DNA of 41,802 nt from Deltaproteobacteria bacterium (GTDB lineage: Bacteria; Desulfobacterota; Syntrophia; Syntrophales; UBA2210), in the NCBI GenBank assembly GCA_026388515.1, contig JAPLJO010000007.1:1-41802 (forward strand), read 5' to 3'. Below are positions 8,938-17,090 of the stretch, in pieces (the first letter of the stretch is position 1; the number at the start of each line of letters is the position of its first letter). Under the pieces are notes generated by a model. The model was not told the DNA's origin. It did no database searches and was given only the letters and a program-made list of their open reading frames with translations. A program made the translations under genes and the position numbers.

Positions 8938-10321
8938 TATGGAAGCCTGTGAAGTCATCAGGAAGTGTCTTCAATCGGAGTACCGGTTTGACGTGGCGGC
9001 ATCTCTTGACGAGGGACTCGAGATATTCAGGAAAAAACGATGCGAGTTTTTTTTCGTTGACCTTGATATCCTTTGCGAAAATGCCGCATCTAATGCGGAC
9101 GAGACCGATTACAAGAGCGCCATGATGCCCTTCTGGCAGGCCTTTCCGGCGGCGCAGATCGTGGCCATGTCCTCCCAGGAAAAAATCCGCGACGCTGTCA
9201 TGGCGGTCAAGGCAGGTGCGAGCAACTATATCACGTACCCTATTGATACCGATGAACTCACTCATATTATTGAGAGTGCATATAAGACCATTCTCGTAAA
9301 CTCGGAGCTGAATTATCTCCGGGATCGGTTCTGGCAGGCTGATTCCATGGAAGTGGTGGAAACCACAAGCCCCGCAATGCGCGATGTCTTCGAAAAAATA
9401 CGGGCGGTGGGTCCGATGAAGACCACGGTCCTTCTTGCCGGGGAAACGGGGACGGGGAAAAGCCTTCTCGCGAAACTCATTCACCGGAACAGCTCCAGGC
9501 GGACGGCGCAGTTCATTCATGTGCACTGCGGCGCCATACCGGACACCCTCATAGAAAGCGAGCTCTTCGGTCATGAAAAAGGTGCTTTTACCGGCGCCGA
9601 CAGAAGAAAGCTGGGGAAGTTCGAAATCGCCCATAAAGGTACGATTTTTCTCGACGAGGTGAGCACCCTGACACCGGCGGCCCAGATTAAACTTCTTCAG
9701 GTACTGCAGGAGCAGATGTTCCAGCGGGTGGGAGGGGAATCGAACATAGAAGTTGATGTGCGCATCATCGCCGCAACGAATATAGATCTATCGATACTGA
9801 TTGGAGAGGATAAGTTCAGAAGAGACCTGTATTACCGGTTGAGCGTTTTTCCCATTGAGATCCCTCCATTGCGTGAGCGTGATGAAGACCTGTCGCACCT
9901 TGCAGAAGTCATTCTCAGGGAACTGAAAAGGGTGAACGCAAAAGACGTGAAAGGCATTGACCCCCGGGTAATCGAGGCATTTAAGCACTATTCATGGCCC
10001 GGCAATGTGCGCGAACTGAAAAACATCATGGAAAGAGCGTTTGTGATTGAAAAATCTTCGATTCTCTCACCCGAGAGTTTCCCCCGCGAATTGTTCGGGC
10101 AGAATTCCCATGATTCTCATTCTATTATAGATATACGCCTTTCGCTTTCCGATATTCGCAATGAAATAGTAAAGACCTATCTTGTAAAGCTTCTCGCGCA
10201 TCACAAAGGACGCATCCGCGATTCGGCATCGGCCGCGGGCATTACGACCAGGCAGCTTAATAAATTAATGATCAAATACGGTATTAAAAAAGAAGAGTTT
10301 AAATTACAGCGAATTGATTGA
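8909..10321 (+). CDS. Sigma-54-dependent activator with degenerate receiver domain
   Basis: About 470 residues in the NtrC-type order. An N-terminal receiver-like domain (1-125) is followed by an AAA+ domain with Walker A GETGTGKS (178-185), the sigma-54 contact loop GAFTGA (225-230) and Walker B TIFLDE (near 250), then a C-terminal Fis-type helix-turn-helix (IRDSASAAGITTRQLNKLM). The AAA+ parts are intact, so it should remodel sigma-54 holoenzyme. The receiver keeps a possible phospho-Asp in VDLDIL, but the usual acidic pair after beta-1 is replaced by SHNME and the conserved Lys of the KP motif is Tyr (YITYPI). A TTG at 8879 is the track start; the ATG at 8909 fits the domain edge better. 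No partner kinase is adjacent, and its targets are unknown. Confidence 0.9.
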   Translation: MKSILIASHNMEACEVIRKCLQSEYRFDVAASLDEGLEIFRKKRCEFFFVDLDILCENAASNADETDYKSAMMPFWQAFPAAQIVAMSSQEKIRDAVMAVKAGASNYITYPIDTDELTHIIESAYKTILVNSELNYLRDRFWQADSMEVVETTSPAMRDVFEKIRAVGPMKTTVLLAGETGTGKSLLAKLIHRNSSRRTAQFIHVHCGAIPDTLIESELFGHEKGAFTGADRRKLGKFEIAHKGTIFLDEVSTLTPAAQIKLLQVLQEQMFQRVGGESNIEVDVRIIAATNIDLSILIGEDKFRRDLYYRLSVFPIEIPPLRERDEDLSHLAEVILRELKRVNAKDVKGIDPRVIEAFKHYSWPGNVRELKNIMERAFVIEKSSILSPESFPRELFGQNSHDSHSIIDIRLSLSDIRNEIVKTYLVKLLAHHKGRIRDSASAAGITTRQLNKLMIKYGIKKEEFKLQRID

Positions 10322-10517
10322 CGATAAGGAACATTTGTTCCGGTATGTAAAAAAAAGAGAACAAAAAATCTCGTTTAATTAATTTCTTTTTAATTTCAAT
10401 ATATTAAAATATATATTCGGTTCTTTGAAAACTCAAATAACGTTCCAGGGCCCCTCAATGAAGAGAACAAAAGTTCCTCATTTTGGGGTTAATTATTAAA
10501 TAAACAATGTAATCAAT

Positions 10518-10847
10518 ATGTTGCGTCATGGCATGCTTGATGCTCTATGCGGGCAAGACCTTATACCAGAAATAATCACAAGCAGGATCAGAGTGACAAA
10601 GAAGGAAGCCAGCGGTCAGAGCCTTATTCGAGGAATGATTTTCCCGGCAGCCTGGGACGAGAAGGGAGACACCCTTCAGGTTGTCATCGATTCGCCCGAT
10701 GAGAAGCAGTATATCGTCGAACTCGATGAAAAGGGGAAAGAGCTCATCGCCCTGGTGCGTCGTGAAGTTGAAGTGAATGGTCTCGTGAGGAGAGACGGTA
10801 CGGGAAAGACCTATATTCATGTGCAGTCATACCGGCTTGTGGGATGA
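10518..10847 (+). CDS. Small cytoplasmic OB-like protein of unknown function
   Basis: A 109-residue protein with no signal peptide or membrane segment. Its second half alternates short beta-strand-like stretches with turns, and the block LIALVRREVEVNGLVRRDG resembles LVGRLVEVRGFVEGAED in the next gene, so the two look like relatives of an OB-type fold. No clear Shine-Dalgarno precedes the ATG, and the upstream 190 bases are very AT-rich. It probably shares a transcript with the exported protein and the lipoproteins that follow. I do not recognise a named family. Confidence 0.6.
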   Translation: MLRHGMLDALCGQDLIPEIITSRIRVTKKEASGQSLIRGMIFPAAWDEKGDTLQVVIDSPDEKQYIVELDEKGKELIALVRREVEVNGLVRRDGTGKTYIHVQSYRLVG

Positions 10848-10926
10848 CGCGGCTGACGGAGCCTCATCCACATCGCGACAGGATGTGCAGAAATTAAATT
10901 GTGGTCTTGACTGAAATGGAATATAT

Positions 10927-11223
10927 ATGACAGCCAGTATGAAGGCCCGCTACGCGCTGTGCAGTGTTCTTTTTCTTTCCATGCTGATTGTGCCGGCGAT
11001 GACAGAGGCGGATGAGGCGTCCGGCACAGTGACGATTATGGGCGTGGTGAATGTCACGGGACAGATCGTCACTGATGCGGGAGAATCATACTTTATAGTG
11101 GATGACAGGATCGGAAGAGAAGTTTCCCGGCTGGTGGGTCGACTGGTAGAGGTGAGGGGCTTTGTAGAGGGAGCGGAAGACGCCAGGATGATTACGGTCA
11201 TGGAGTATCGGGAAGTTGAGTAG
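10927..11223 (+). CDS. Small exported OB-like protein of unknown function
   Basis: 98 residues: a signal peptide with a hydrophobic core (about 9-24, ending near MTEADE), then a compact beta-rich domain, GTVTIMGVVNVTGQIV ... LVGRLVEVRGFVEG. The pattern is like periplasmic OB-fold proteins and matches the second half of the preceding gene. A second in-frame ATG at 10939 is an equally good start for the signal peptide. It ends about 50 bases before the Pal-like lipoprotein and is probably co-transcribed with it. The function is unknown; an envelope role is inferred from location. Confidence 0.65.
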   Translation: MTASMKARYALCSVLFLSMLIVPAMTEADEASGTVTIMGVVNVTGQIVTDAGESYFIVDDRIGREVSRLVGRLVEVRGFVEGAEDARMITVMEYREVE

Positions 11224-11275
11224 CATGGGCAGCGCCGGAATCTCCCGGGAAAATGCGGGAGAGAGAGGAGGAGGG

Positions 11276-11857
11276 ATGAGAAAATCAGTTTCAAAAGGTG
11301 TGTGTGCGGCAGGATTCATACTGTTCCTTATGCTGTTTCTGTCCTCATGTGCCACTACCGATACCGCTGGCAGAACCGATATCACGACAAGTGAACCGGG
11401 AGCGGCGGCGGAGACGGTAACAGTGGAGCAGCAGTCGAAGGAGCAGCAGGAAGCTGCAATCATGGCGGAGCCCGGGAAACAGTGGCAGACAAAGGATCAG
11501 AAGCTTCTTGATGCAATCAATGGCTTTCAAATTGAAAAGATTTATTTTGATTACGATAAGTATGACCTGAGTTCCGAGTCACGGAATGTGCTTTCGAATA
11601 AGGCGCAGTGGCTGAAGGCGAATACGGGATTTAAGGTAAGAATCGAAGGGAACTGTGACGAGAGGGGCACCAATGAATACAATCTTGCCCTCGGCGAGAG
11701 AAGGGCTCAGGCGGCGTTCAATTTTCTCGTGACCGTCGGGGTGCCGGCCGAACGCATTTCCACGATCAGCTTCGGGGAAGAGAAGCCCTTTGATCCGGGG
11801 CATGATGAAGAGGCCTGGGCGAAGAACAGGCGGGATGAATTCGTACTGAGTGAATAG
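11276..11857 (+). CDS. Pal/OmpA-like peptidoglycan-associated lipoprotein
   Basis: 193 residues. The N-terminus is a lipoprotein signal with lipobox LSSC (Cys25), followed by a Gln/Glu-rich linker and an OmpA-like domain from about residue 85: IYFDYDKYDLSSESRNVL, then IEGNCDERGTNEYNLALGERRAQA, the peptidoglycan-binding core of Pal. The end reads KNRRDEFVLSE where Pal usually has NRRVEFV. The track start at 11216 is too early; the ATG at 11276 follows a GAGGAGG ribosome site. It should anchor the outer membrane to the cell wall. TolA, TolB, TolQ and TolR are not seen here, so it may not be the main Pal. Confidence 0.88.
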   Translation: MRKSVSKGVCAAGFILFLMLFLSSCATTDTAGRTDITTSEPGAAAETVTVEQQSKEQQEAAIMAEPGKQWQTKDQKLLDAINGFQIEKIYFDYDKYDLSSESRNVLSNKAQWLKANTGFKVRIEGNCDERGTNEYNLALGERRAQAAFNFLVTVGVPAERISTISFGEEKPFDPGHDEEAWAKNRRDEFVLSE

Positions 11858-12083
11858 TGTGGTGATTTCCACCGCCCGCACTGTCCACCGGGTGCCGGGA
11901 CGGAAACACATGATAATGAGGTAAGTTCTTTAACAGATAGTAGCGGAAACGAGGAAAAACAAAGTTTCGGAGCATCAAGTCCATGGAAGTACCCGCCAGT
12001 CGGTGGATACATTCACAGGGTGTGTTCCGGTTCCTGACGTTCCGAACTATATATTAACCCAATTAGGAAAAGGAGGTTTTACG

Positions 12084-12698
12084 ATGAGAAGAAGAGTTTG
12101 GTTGCCGGTAATTTTAATTGTTGCCCTGGTGGCATTTTTCAGCGGCTGTGCAAAGGTTCCGCAGCCGGAAATCGATGCTGCAAAGGCGTCTCTCAGCGCG
12201 GCAAAGACAGCGGAAGCAGATCGTTACGTGCCCGAGGAGTACAGTGGGGCGAATCAGGCGCTGAATGCTGCAACGACGGAAGTTGAGAAGCAGAATTCGA
12301 AGTTTGTCCTCTTCCGGAGCTACAAGGAAGCCGTCAAGATGCTTGCCGATGCCAAGATGAAGGCGGAAGAAGCAGCGAGCGCGGCCGCCGCGAAGAAGGA
12401 AGAAGTGAAGAAGGAAACGGAAGCCGTTATGGCGGAAATCACTGCATCCATTGAAAGCACGAAAGGCCTGATCGCCACGGCCCCGAAGGGCAAAGAGGGC
12501 AAGCAGGCGCTCGAAGCCATTCAGACCGACCTGACGGCAGTTGAGGCCTCACTGCAGGAAGCAAACACCGTCTATCAGGGTGGTGATTATCTGACCGCCG
12601 TTGACAAGGCGAAATCAGTCCTGGAAAAGGCGAAAGCCCTCAACGATGAAATGACCCAGGCCATTGAAAAGTACAAGTCACTGAAGAAGAAGAAATAA
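12084..12698 (+). CDS. DUF4398-like lipoprotein
   Basis: 204 residues starting at the ATG at 12084 behind a strong AGGAGG; the track start at 12003 lies upstream of it. A lipoprotein signal ends in FSGC (Cys22). The rest is alanine-, glutamate- and lysine-rich helix, likely coiled coil. The segment AKTAEADRYVPEEYSGANQALNAA resembles DUF4398-type envelope proteins (Ala-rich helix, Tyr-x-Pro, then a second helix). The same module appears at the start of the next gene's periplasmic part. It is probably anchored to a membrane and in contact with the wall; the molecular role is unknown. A hairpin follows it. Confidence 0.75.
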   Translation: MRRRVWLPVILIVALVAFFSGCAKVPQPEIDAAKASLSAAKTAEADRYVPEEYSGANQALNAATTEVEKQNSKFVLFRSYKEAVKMLADAKMKAEEAASAAAAKKEEVKKETEAVMAEITASIESTKGLIATAPKGKEGKQALEAIQTDLTAVEASLQEANTVYQGGDYLTAVDKAKSVLEKAKALNDEMTQAIEKYKSLKKKK

Positions 12699-12799
12699 GC
12701 AGGTGACGCTGCAGAGACAAACCCGTTCAACGGCGATGCTTACGGAGCCGGGGAGAGGGTTTTCTCCATGATGTTGAAATGCAGCATTACGGGAGATGA

Positions 12800-12845
12800 A
12801 ATAACCGAGGGGGGACGTACCGCTTCCTCCCTCGGTTATTCTTTA
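12800..12845 (+). terminator. Terminator-like hairpin after the DUF4398-like gene
   Basis: AATAACCGAGGG at 12800-12811 pairs perfectly with CCCTCGGTTATT at 12829-12840, a 12-bp stem, followed by CTTTAC. The T-run is weak, but the position 100 bases after the stop fits transcription termination. Confidence 0.6.
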
Positions 12846-13128
12846 CATAAGGTGCGGTTCATCGGTCTGAGTATCCACGGGAATCAATGCCGCCCGTGTG
12901 TGTCATGAGGGTTCTTTGAGAAAACCGATGAGCCCGCCGATTGCACCTTCCGTCGGTGAAGCCGTGGCTGGCTCTATTACACGGATTATAAAGGGAAGCT
13001 GCATTCCGTGCCGCGGATGCGGTATGGCCCGGGCATCGAAAGTTCAAAGTGCGTTCACGTATTTCACGTGGTGTCTTTAATAGTGCGTCGGGAAGACGTG
13101 TATTCCAGAATTATAAGTGCATTATCCT
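12846..13128 (+). other. Intergenic stretch with no supported gene
   Basis: Short overlapping ORFs on both strands lack ribosome sites and family-like sequence. No tRNA-like arms or clear operator were seen. It presumably holds the promoter of the L,D-transpeptidase gene that follows. Confidence 0.4.
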
Positions 13129-14334
13129 ATGAAGAAATTGCGGACGCGGAGCGGAAGGGTAAAGAAAAGAAGCAAAAAAATCCTCCCGGTTTTTTTTCTA
13201 ATCATCGCAGTCCTCGGATGTGTGGCCGGTTGTTTATATCTTTTCTATCCTGAGCCTCCCCTTATACAGTTTACCGAAGCATCGTACGCGGTTGAGACGG
13301 CACGAAAAGCCGACGCACCGGTGTATGCCCCGGCCCAGTTTACACAGGCGGAACGCCTCTTGAGGAGGGCGCGCTTCGAGTGGCAGCTCGCGAACATGGA
13401 TTTACTCTATTTACGTGAATATCAATATCCCGGCGATCTTGCCCGTGTTGCAAAGCTACACGCCCTCAAGGCTGCGGAGCGATCTGAGGTTTCAAGGAAA
13501 AGCCTGCAGCAGTCCGCAGTGGCCGCCGCGACGTATGTCCGGACGCGTATCGATGAGTTCAGCAGGAAGTTTGAGGGTTTCCCCGTGAGCGCCAGGATGC
13601 GTGCCAAGTTTACAAGGGGCCAGATGCTGTTTTTCGAGGGGGAGCAGGCTCTGAAAAAAAACGACTTTCTCAACGCCTCTGAAAAAATCAAAACGGCGGC
13701 GGTGCATATTGACAGCGCCGACGCGGCAATCACCGAGAATCTCCAGGGATACTTCACGCTGATTCCTCTCTGGGAAAGGTGGGCAAAGGAGACCATCGAA
13801 TGGTCGAGACAGAATGGGAAATCCGCCATTGTGATCGATAAAGTCGAACATGCCTGCAGAGTGTATAAAAACGGTGCGCTCCTGGCGGAGTATGATGCCG
13901 AGTTCGGCTCCCAGTGGCTCGGGGACAAGAGACAGGCGGGAGACAGAAGCACGCCCGAGGGTAAGTATCGTATCATCAATGCCAAGACAGGATACACGAC
14001 GAAGTACTATAAGGCGCTGGTATTGAATTATCCCAATGAGGTTGATTTACAGCAGTTCAGGATTGCCAAGAAAAAGGGTCAGCTGAGATCCGCCGCCGGC
14101 ATTGGGGGAAACATCGAGATACACGGAGGCGGCGGGAGGGGATTTAACTGGACCGAAGGTTGTATCGCGCTTTCGAATTCCGATATGGACAGGCTTTTTC
14201 ATCTTGCCGGCGTGGGTACCCCGGTCACCATCGTCGGCTCGCTGAATCACACGCAACAGACCAGGGAAATCATGAAAAAATCCTCGACGGCAAAAATGGA
14301 TGAAATCCTGAAGTCCGGCGTCAGGATAAACTGA
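13129..14334 (+). CDS. L,D-transpeptidase (YkuD) with DUF4398-like N-terminal module
   Basis: 401 residues. A basic N-terminus and one membrane helix (about 19-39) are followed by a helical region whose start, ASYAVETARKADAPVYAPAQF, resembles the DUF4398-like module of the previous lipoprotein. A YkuD catalytic domain occupies about 230-375. The catalytic segment has His332 in IEIHGGG and Cys345 in WTEGCIALSN; Glu replaces the His of the common SHGC form. The family makes 3-3 cross-links in peptidoglycan or attaches proteins to it, in the periplasm. The track starts at a GTG at 13117; the ATG at 13129 is preferred, though neither has a strong ribosome site. It is the first of four linked cell-wall genes. 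Confidence 0.88.
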   Translation: MKKLRTRSGRVKKRSKKILPVFFLIIAVLGCVAGCLYLFYPEPPLIQFTEASYAVETARKADAPVYAPAQFTQAERLLRRARFEWQLANMDLLYLREYQYPGDLARVAKLHALKAAERSEVSRKSLQQSAVAAATYVRTRIDEFSRKFEGFPVSARMRAKFTRGQMLFFEGEQALKKNDFLNASEKIKTAAVHIDSADAAITENLQGYFTLIPLWERWAKETIEWSRQNGKSAIVIDKVEHACRVYKNGALLAEYDAEFGSQWLGDKRQAGDRSTPEGKYRIINAKTGYTTKYYKALVLNYPNEVDLQQFRIAKKKGQLRSAAGIGGNIEIHGGGGRGFNWTEGCIALSNSDMDRLFHLAGVGTPVTIVGSLNHTQQTREIMKKSSTAKMDEILKSGVRIN

Positions 14335-14359
14335 CCCGTCTCCGGAGAGTTGTACCGAT

Positions 14360-15157
14360 ATGGAAAACGAAGAATTCACCTCACGTCACGTCCGTGACGA
14401 CGCATGCGATGAGAGAGAACGCATCGAGGATTACGGTGAGATAGCACACGAACGCCCCCCAAAAAAACCGGGGCGGGTATGGGCGATTATTGTTCCGGTC
14501 CTGTATATCATTGCCGGGGTGCTCATCGGAGGATTGCTCGCGGGTGCCGTGGTGCTTGAAGCGCCTTCGCTGAGGGAATGGCTTCTCGCGACACTTCCCG
14601 AATCGAGGACGGTGTCGGCGACGGTTCCCGTGAAGGGCCTCGACATATCCCGGGAACTGGAGAAATCGAGAAAACAGGCGTCGGTCCTCGAAGGACGCTT
14701 CCTCGCCCTTACACCGAAAGAACCCTATCTGATTGTCAGCACGTCGGATAACAAGATTCAACTCAGGAAGGGAAGGGAAGTCATCCGCAGGGGAATATGC
14801 TCCACGGGGAGCTACGTTCTTCTCAAATCACAGGACAACCGGGAGTGGCTTTTCAAGACACCCCGCGGGATGTTCCACGTGCAGCAGAAGCTTGTCAATC
14901 CCGTATGGCGGATGCCCGACTGGGCGTTCATCGAGGAGGGGAAGCCGGTTCCTCCGCCCAATGCGCCGGAGCGGTTTGAAGCGGGAACGCTCGGGGAATA
15001 CGGCCTCGCGTTCGGCAACGGCTATCTCATTCACGGCACCATCTACAAACGCCTGCTCGGCATGCCGGTAACACACGGGTGCGTGCGTCTCCCCGACGAC
15101 GATCTGGAAGTTGTCTATAAAACCCTGAAGGAAGGATCGAAGATATTCATCTACTGA
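14360..15157 (+). CDS. L,D-transpeptidase (YkuD), membrane-anchored
   Basis: 265 residues. A charged cytoplasmic tail is followed by a membrane helix at about 41-66, and a YkuD domain runs from about 120 to the end. The catalytic motif is intact: His225 in YLIHGTIYK and THGCVRLPDDD with Cys241. It should act on peptidoglycan stems in the periplasm, as for other family members. It begins 25 bases after the previous L,D-transpeptidase and is followed 28 bases later by a protein of the same length that appears to be its catalytically dead relative. Confidence 0.9.
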   Translation: MENEEFTSRHVRDDACDERERIEDYGEIAHERPPKKPGRVWAIIVPVLYIIAGVLIGGLLAGAVVLEAPSLREWLLATLPESRTVSATVPVKGLDISRELEKSRKQASVLEGRFLALTPKEPYLIVSTSDNKIQLRKGREVIRRGICSTGSYVLLKSQDNREWLFKTPRGMFHVQQKLVNPVWRMPDWAFIEEGKPVPPPNAPERFEAGTLGEYGLAFGNGYLIHGTIYKRLLGMPVTHGCVRLPDDDLEVVYKTLKEGSKIFIY

Positions 15158-15185
15158 ACGTGCGAAGGTATACGCGGTATCATTC

Positions 15186-15983
15186 ATGAGACGTAATTTT
15201 ATCTTCAAAATACTTTTTTTCATCCTCGCCCTTGTACCGCCGGCCATTGCCGCTGTCTATATGGTGGTGCTTCCCGTGATCGTGGTCAATGACAATGTAT
15301 CGTCCGAAGAGGCGAGACTTCGGGAACGCGGCGGTGCCCGGGAGATATCCGCGGGGGGGAGTGAAAAGCTTGCCGCGTATATCGTGACCAGAACCGAGGA
15401 GGCATACTGGAAAAACCGCCTCGCCATGGCGAAGACAGGATCAGCGGGACTCGTGGTGGATCTCGTCAACCGCAAGGTGTATCTTGATATCAGAGGCGTG
15501 CCCATCCGCGAGTGTACGATACAGGAAATGAAGGTAAGCGAAGCCCTCCTGAAGAAGAAGGGGCAATTGGGCATCATCGACTGGATCAGTTCGCCCCACG
15601 TTCTCATGAAGGAGTGGACGACCATCGTGAAGCAGCCCATCAAGGTGAAGATCGCCCCGAAGAACGAGACTGAGGCGGAGGCACAGGCGCCGGAGAAATT
15701 CCAGGAAGACAGGGGTGACGTCCAGTATTCATTGAAATTCAGCCCGGAGGTGACCATACATTTCGAGCAGGTTGCTCCCGAAATGAACTCGTCGGACTGG
15801 AAAGAAAAAATGAAAAACGATTTTCGGCTCAAATGGGAAATTGCAAAAGAATCGTTGCAGCGGCTTTCCCGCCATGAGCTTCCGGAACATGATCTTTCCA
15901 TTGCCATAAGGCTCGCCCCTGACGATGCCCGCGCGATATACCGCGCGCTTCCCGAAAACGCCTGGATGGCGCTCCGCCTGTAG
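15186..15983 (+). CDS. Membrane-anchored protein, likely catalytically inactive YkuD relative
   Basis: 265 residues, exactly the length of the upstream L,D-transpeptidase. It has one N-terminal membrane helix (about 8-34). AGLVVDLVNRKVYLDIRGV near 87-105 resembles the first strands of a YkuD domain. The C-terminus SIAIRLAPDDARAIYRAL aligns by eye with THGCVRLPDDDLEVVYKTL of the neighbour, placing Ala240 where the catalytic Cys241 would be and losing His and Gly. The middle is divergent. If the alignment holds, this is a pseudo-enzyme that may regulate or scaffold its active neighbour. No other family is recognised. The start has a Met-Arg-Arg head typical of inner-membrane proteins. Confidence 0.7.
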   Translation: MRRNFIFKILFFILALVPPAIAAVYMVVLPVIVVNDNVSSEEARLRERGGAREISAGGSEKLAAYIVTRTEEAYWKNRLAMAKTGSAGLVVDLVNRKVYLDIRGVPIRECTIQEMKVSEALLKKKGQLGIIDWISSPHVLMKEWTTIVKQPIKVKIAPKNETEAEAQAPEKFQEDRGDVQYSLKFSPEVTIHFEQVAPEMNSSDWKEKMKNDFRLKWEIAKESLQRLSRHELPEHDLSIAIRLAPDDARAIYRALPENAWMALRL

Positions 15984-16143
15984 CGGACTTATGGTGCGGA
16001 GGGTCCGCCTGCGTGCAGGCTGCGGGCTGCATCCTGACGTTACCATGTTCCCATACCACCACCCTGCTCCGGTTCCCTCCCCCTGCCGCTCCGCCCCCAC
16101 GCCAGGTCGATGTTTTCGCACGACGTCAGAACACCACTTTTTT

Positions 16144-16908
16144 ATGAAGCCGTCAGAGTTCATGAGAAAAAGAAAGACACGAACAATTGCCATCATGGCG
16201 CTTGCCGCACTTCTTGCGGGTGTTGTTTCAATTCCCCTCTCCGCATTCGTCTATCCGGATATCTCCAAACTGAAGCGGGAGAATCCTCGTTCCTCGGCGT
16301 TCATGGAATACCGTGCCCGCGAGTGGAAGGAGGCCGGAAAGAAAAAGTCCATCTCCTTTTACTGGGTGCCGCTCTCCGCGGTTTCTTCCTTCGCGGCAAA
16401 AGCCGTCATCATCGCTGAAGACGACAAGTTCTGGAATCATGAAGGATTTGATTTCGAGGCGATGGAGCGCGCCTTTGAAAAGAACCTGAAGGAAAAGAAG
16501 CTCAAGGCGGGCGGGAGCACGATAAGTCAGCAGCTGGTGAAAAATCTTTATCTCTCACCTTCGAAAACCCCGGTGAGAAAAATCCGTGAGGCGATACTCA
16601 CGTGGCGCATGGAAAGGTCACTGTCGAAGAGAAGAATCCTTGAGCTCTATCTCAATGTCGCCGAGTGGGGTGACGGCGTCTTCGGAATCGAGGCGGCGGC
16701 GCGTCATTATTTCGGCGTTCACGCCTCAGAGCTCGGCCCCATGGAAGCGGCGAGGCTGGCGGCGGTGCTTCCCAATCCGAGGAAGTACGACCCGCGGGGC
16801 ACCTCACGGTACGTCAGTTACCGTTCCGGGAGAATCTACGACATCATGGTGCGGCGGGGCATCGTGATTCCTGAAAGCGACGAGACGGCCTCGGGCGACG
16901 AATCATAA
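16144..16908 (+). CDS. mtgA: Monofunctional biosynthetic peptidoglycan transglycosylase
   Basis: A 254-residue GT51 enzyme that polymerises lipid II into glycan strands at the outer face of the inner membrane. After an N-terminal membrane helix come the family motifs AEDDKFWNHEGFD (with the catalytic Glu), GGSTISQQLVKNLYLSP, and KRRILELYLNVAEWGDGVFGIEAAARHYF. There is no transpeptidase domain. The track start at 15925 overlaps the previous gene; the ATG at 16144 (or 16162) begins the usual MtgA N-terminus. Its linkage to two L,D-transpeptidases joins glycan synthesis with non-classical cross-linking. Confidence 0.93.
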   Translation: MKPSEFMRKRKTRTIAIMALAALLAGVVSIPLSAFVYPDISKLKRENPRSSAFMEYRAREWKEAGKKKSISFYWVPLSAVSSFAAKAVIIAEDDKFWNHEGFDFEAMERAFEKNLKEKKLKAGGSTISQQLVKNLYLSPSKTPVRKIREAILTWRMERSLSKRRILELYLNVAEWGDGVFGIEAAARHYFGVHASELGPMEAARLAAVLPNPRKYDPRGTSRYVSYRSGRIYDIMVRRGIVIPESDETASGDES

Positions 16909-16958
16909 CTGTCAATAATCGTAATCACCTGCGTGCCGGAGCCGCCGACGATACACAA

Positions 16959-16988
16959 AGCGCCGAATACCCGGCGTTAATTTCTTGA
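16959..16988 (+). terminator. Possible terminator after mtgA
   Basis: CGCCG at 16961-16965 pairs with CGGCG at 16972-16976 and is followed by TTAATTTCTT. The stem is short (5-7 bp), so this is tentative. Confidence 0.35.
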
Positions 16989-17090
16989 CACAAGCCGGCC
17001 TTCATATAGTAAGGAAGAAAACCGGAATGCGCCTGAAACTCGTATCATGATAAGTACCCACCGCATAACTTTTTCGGAGGCCAGAGACCC

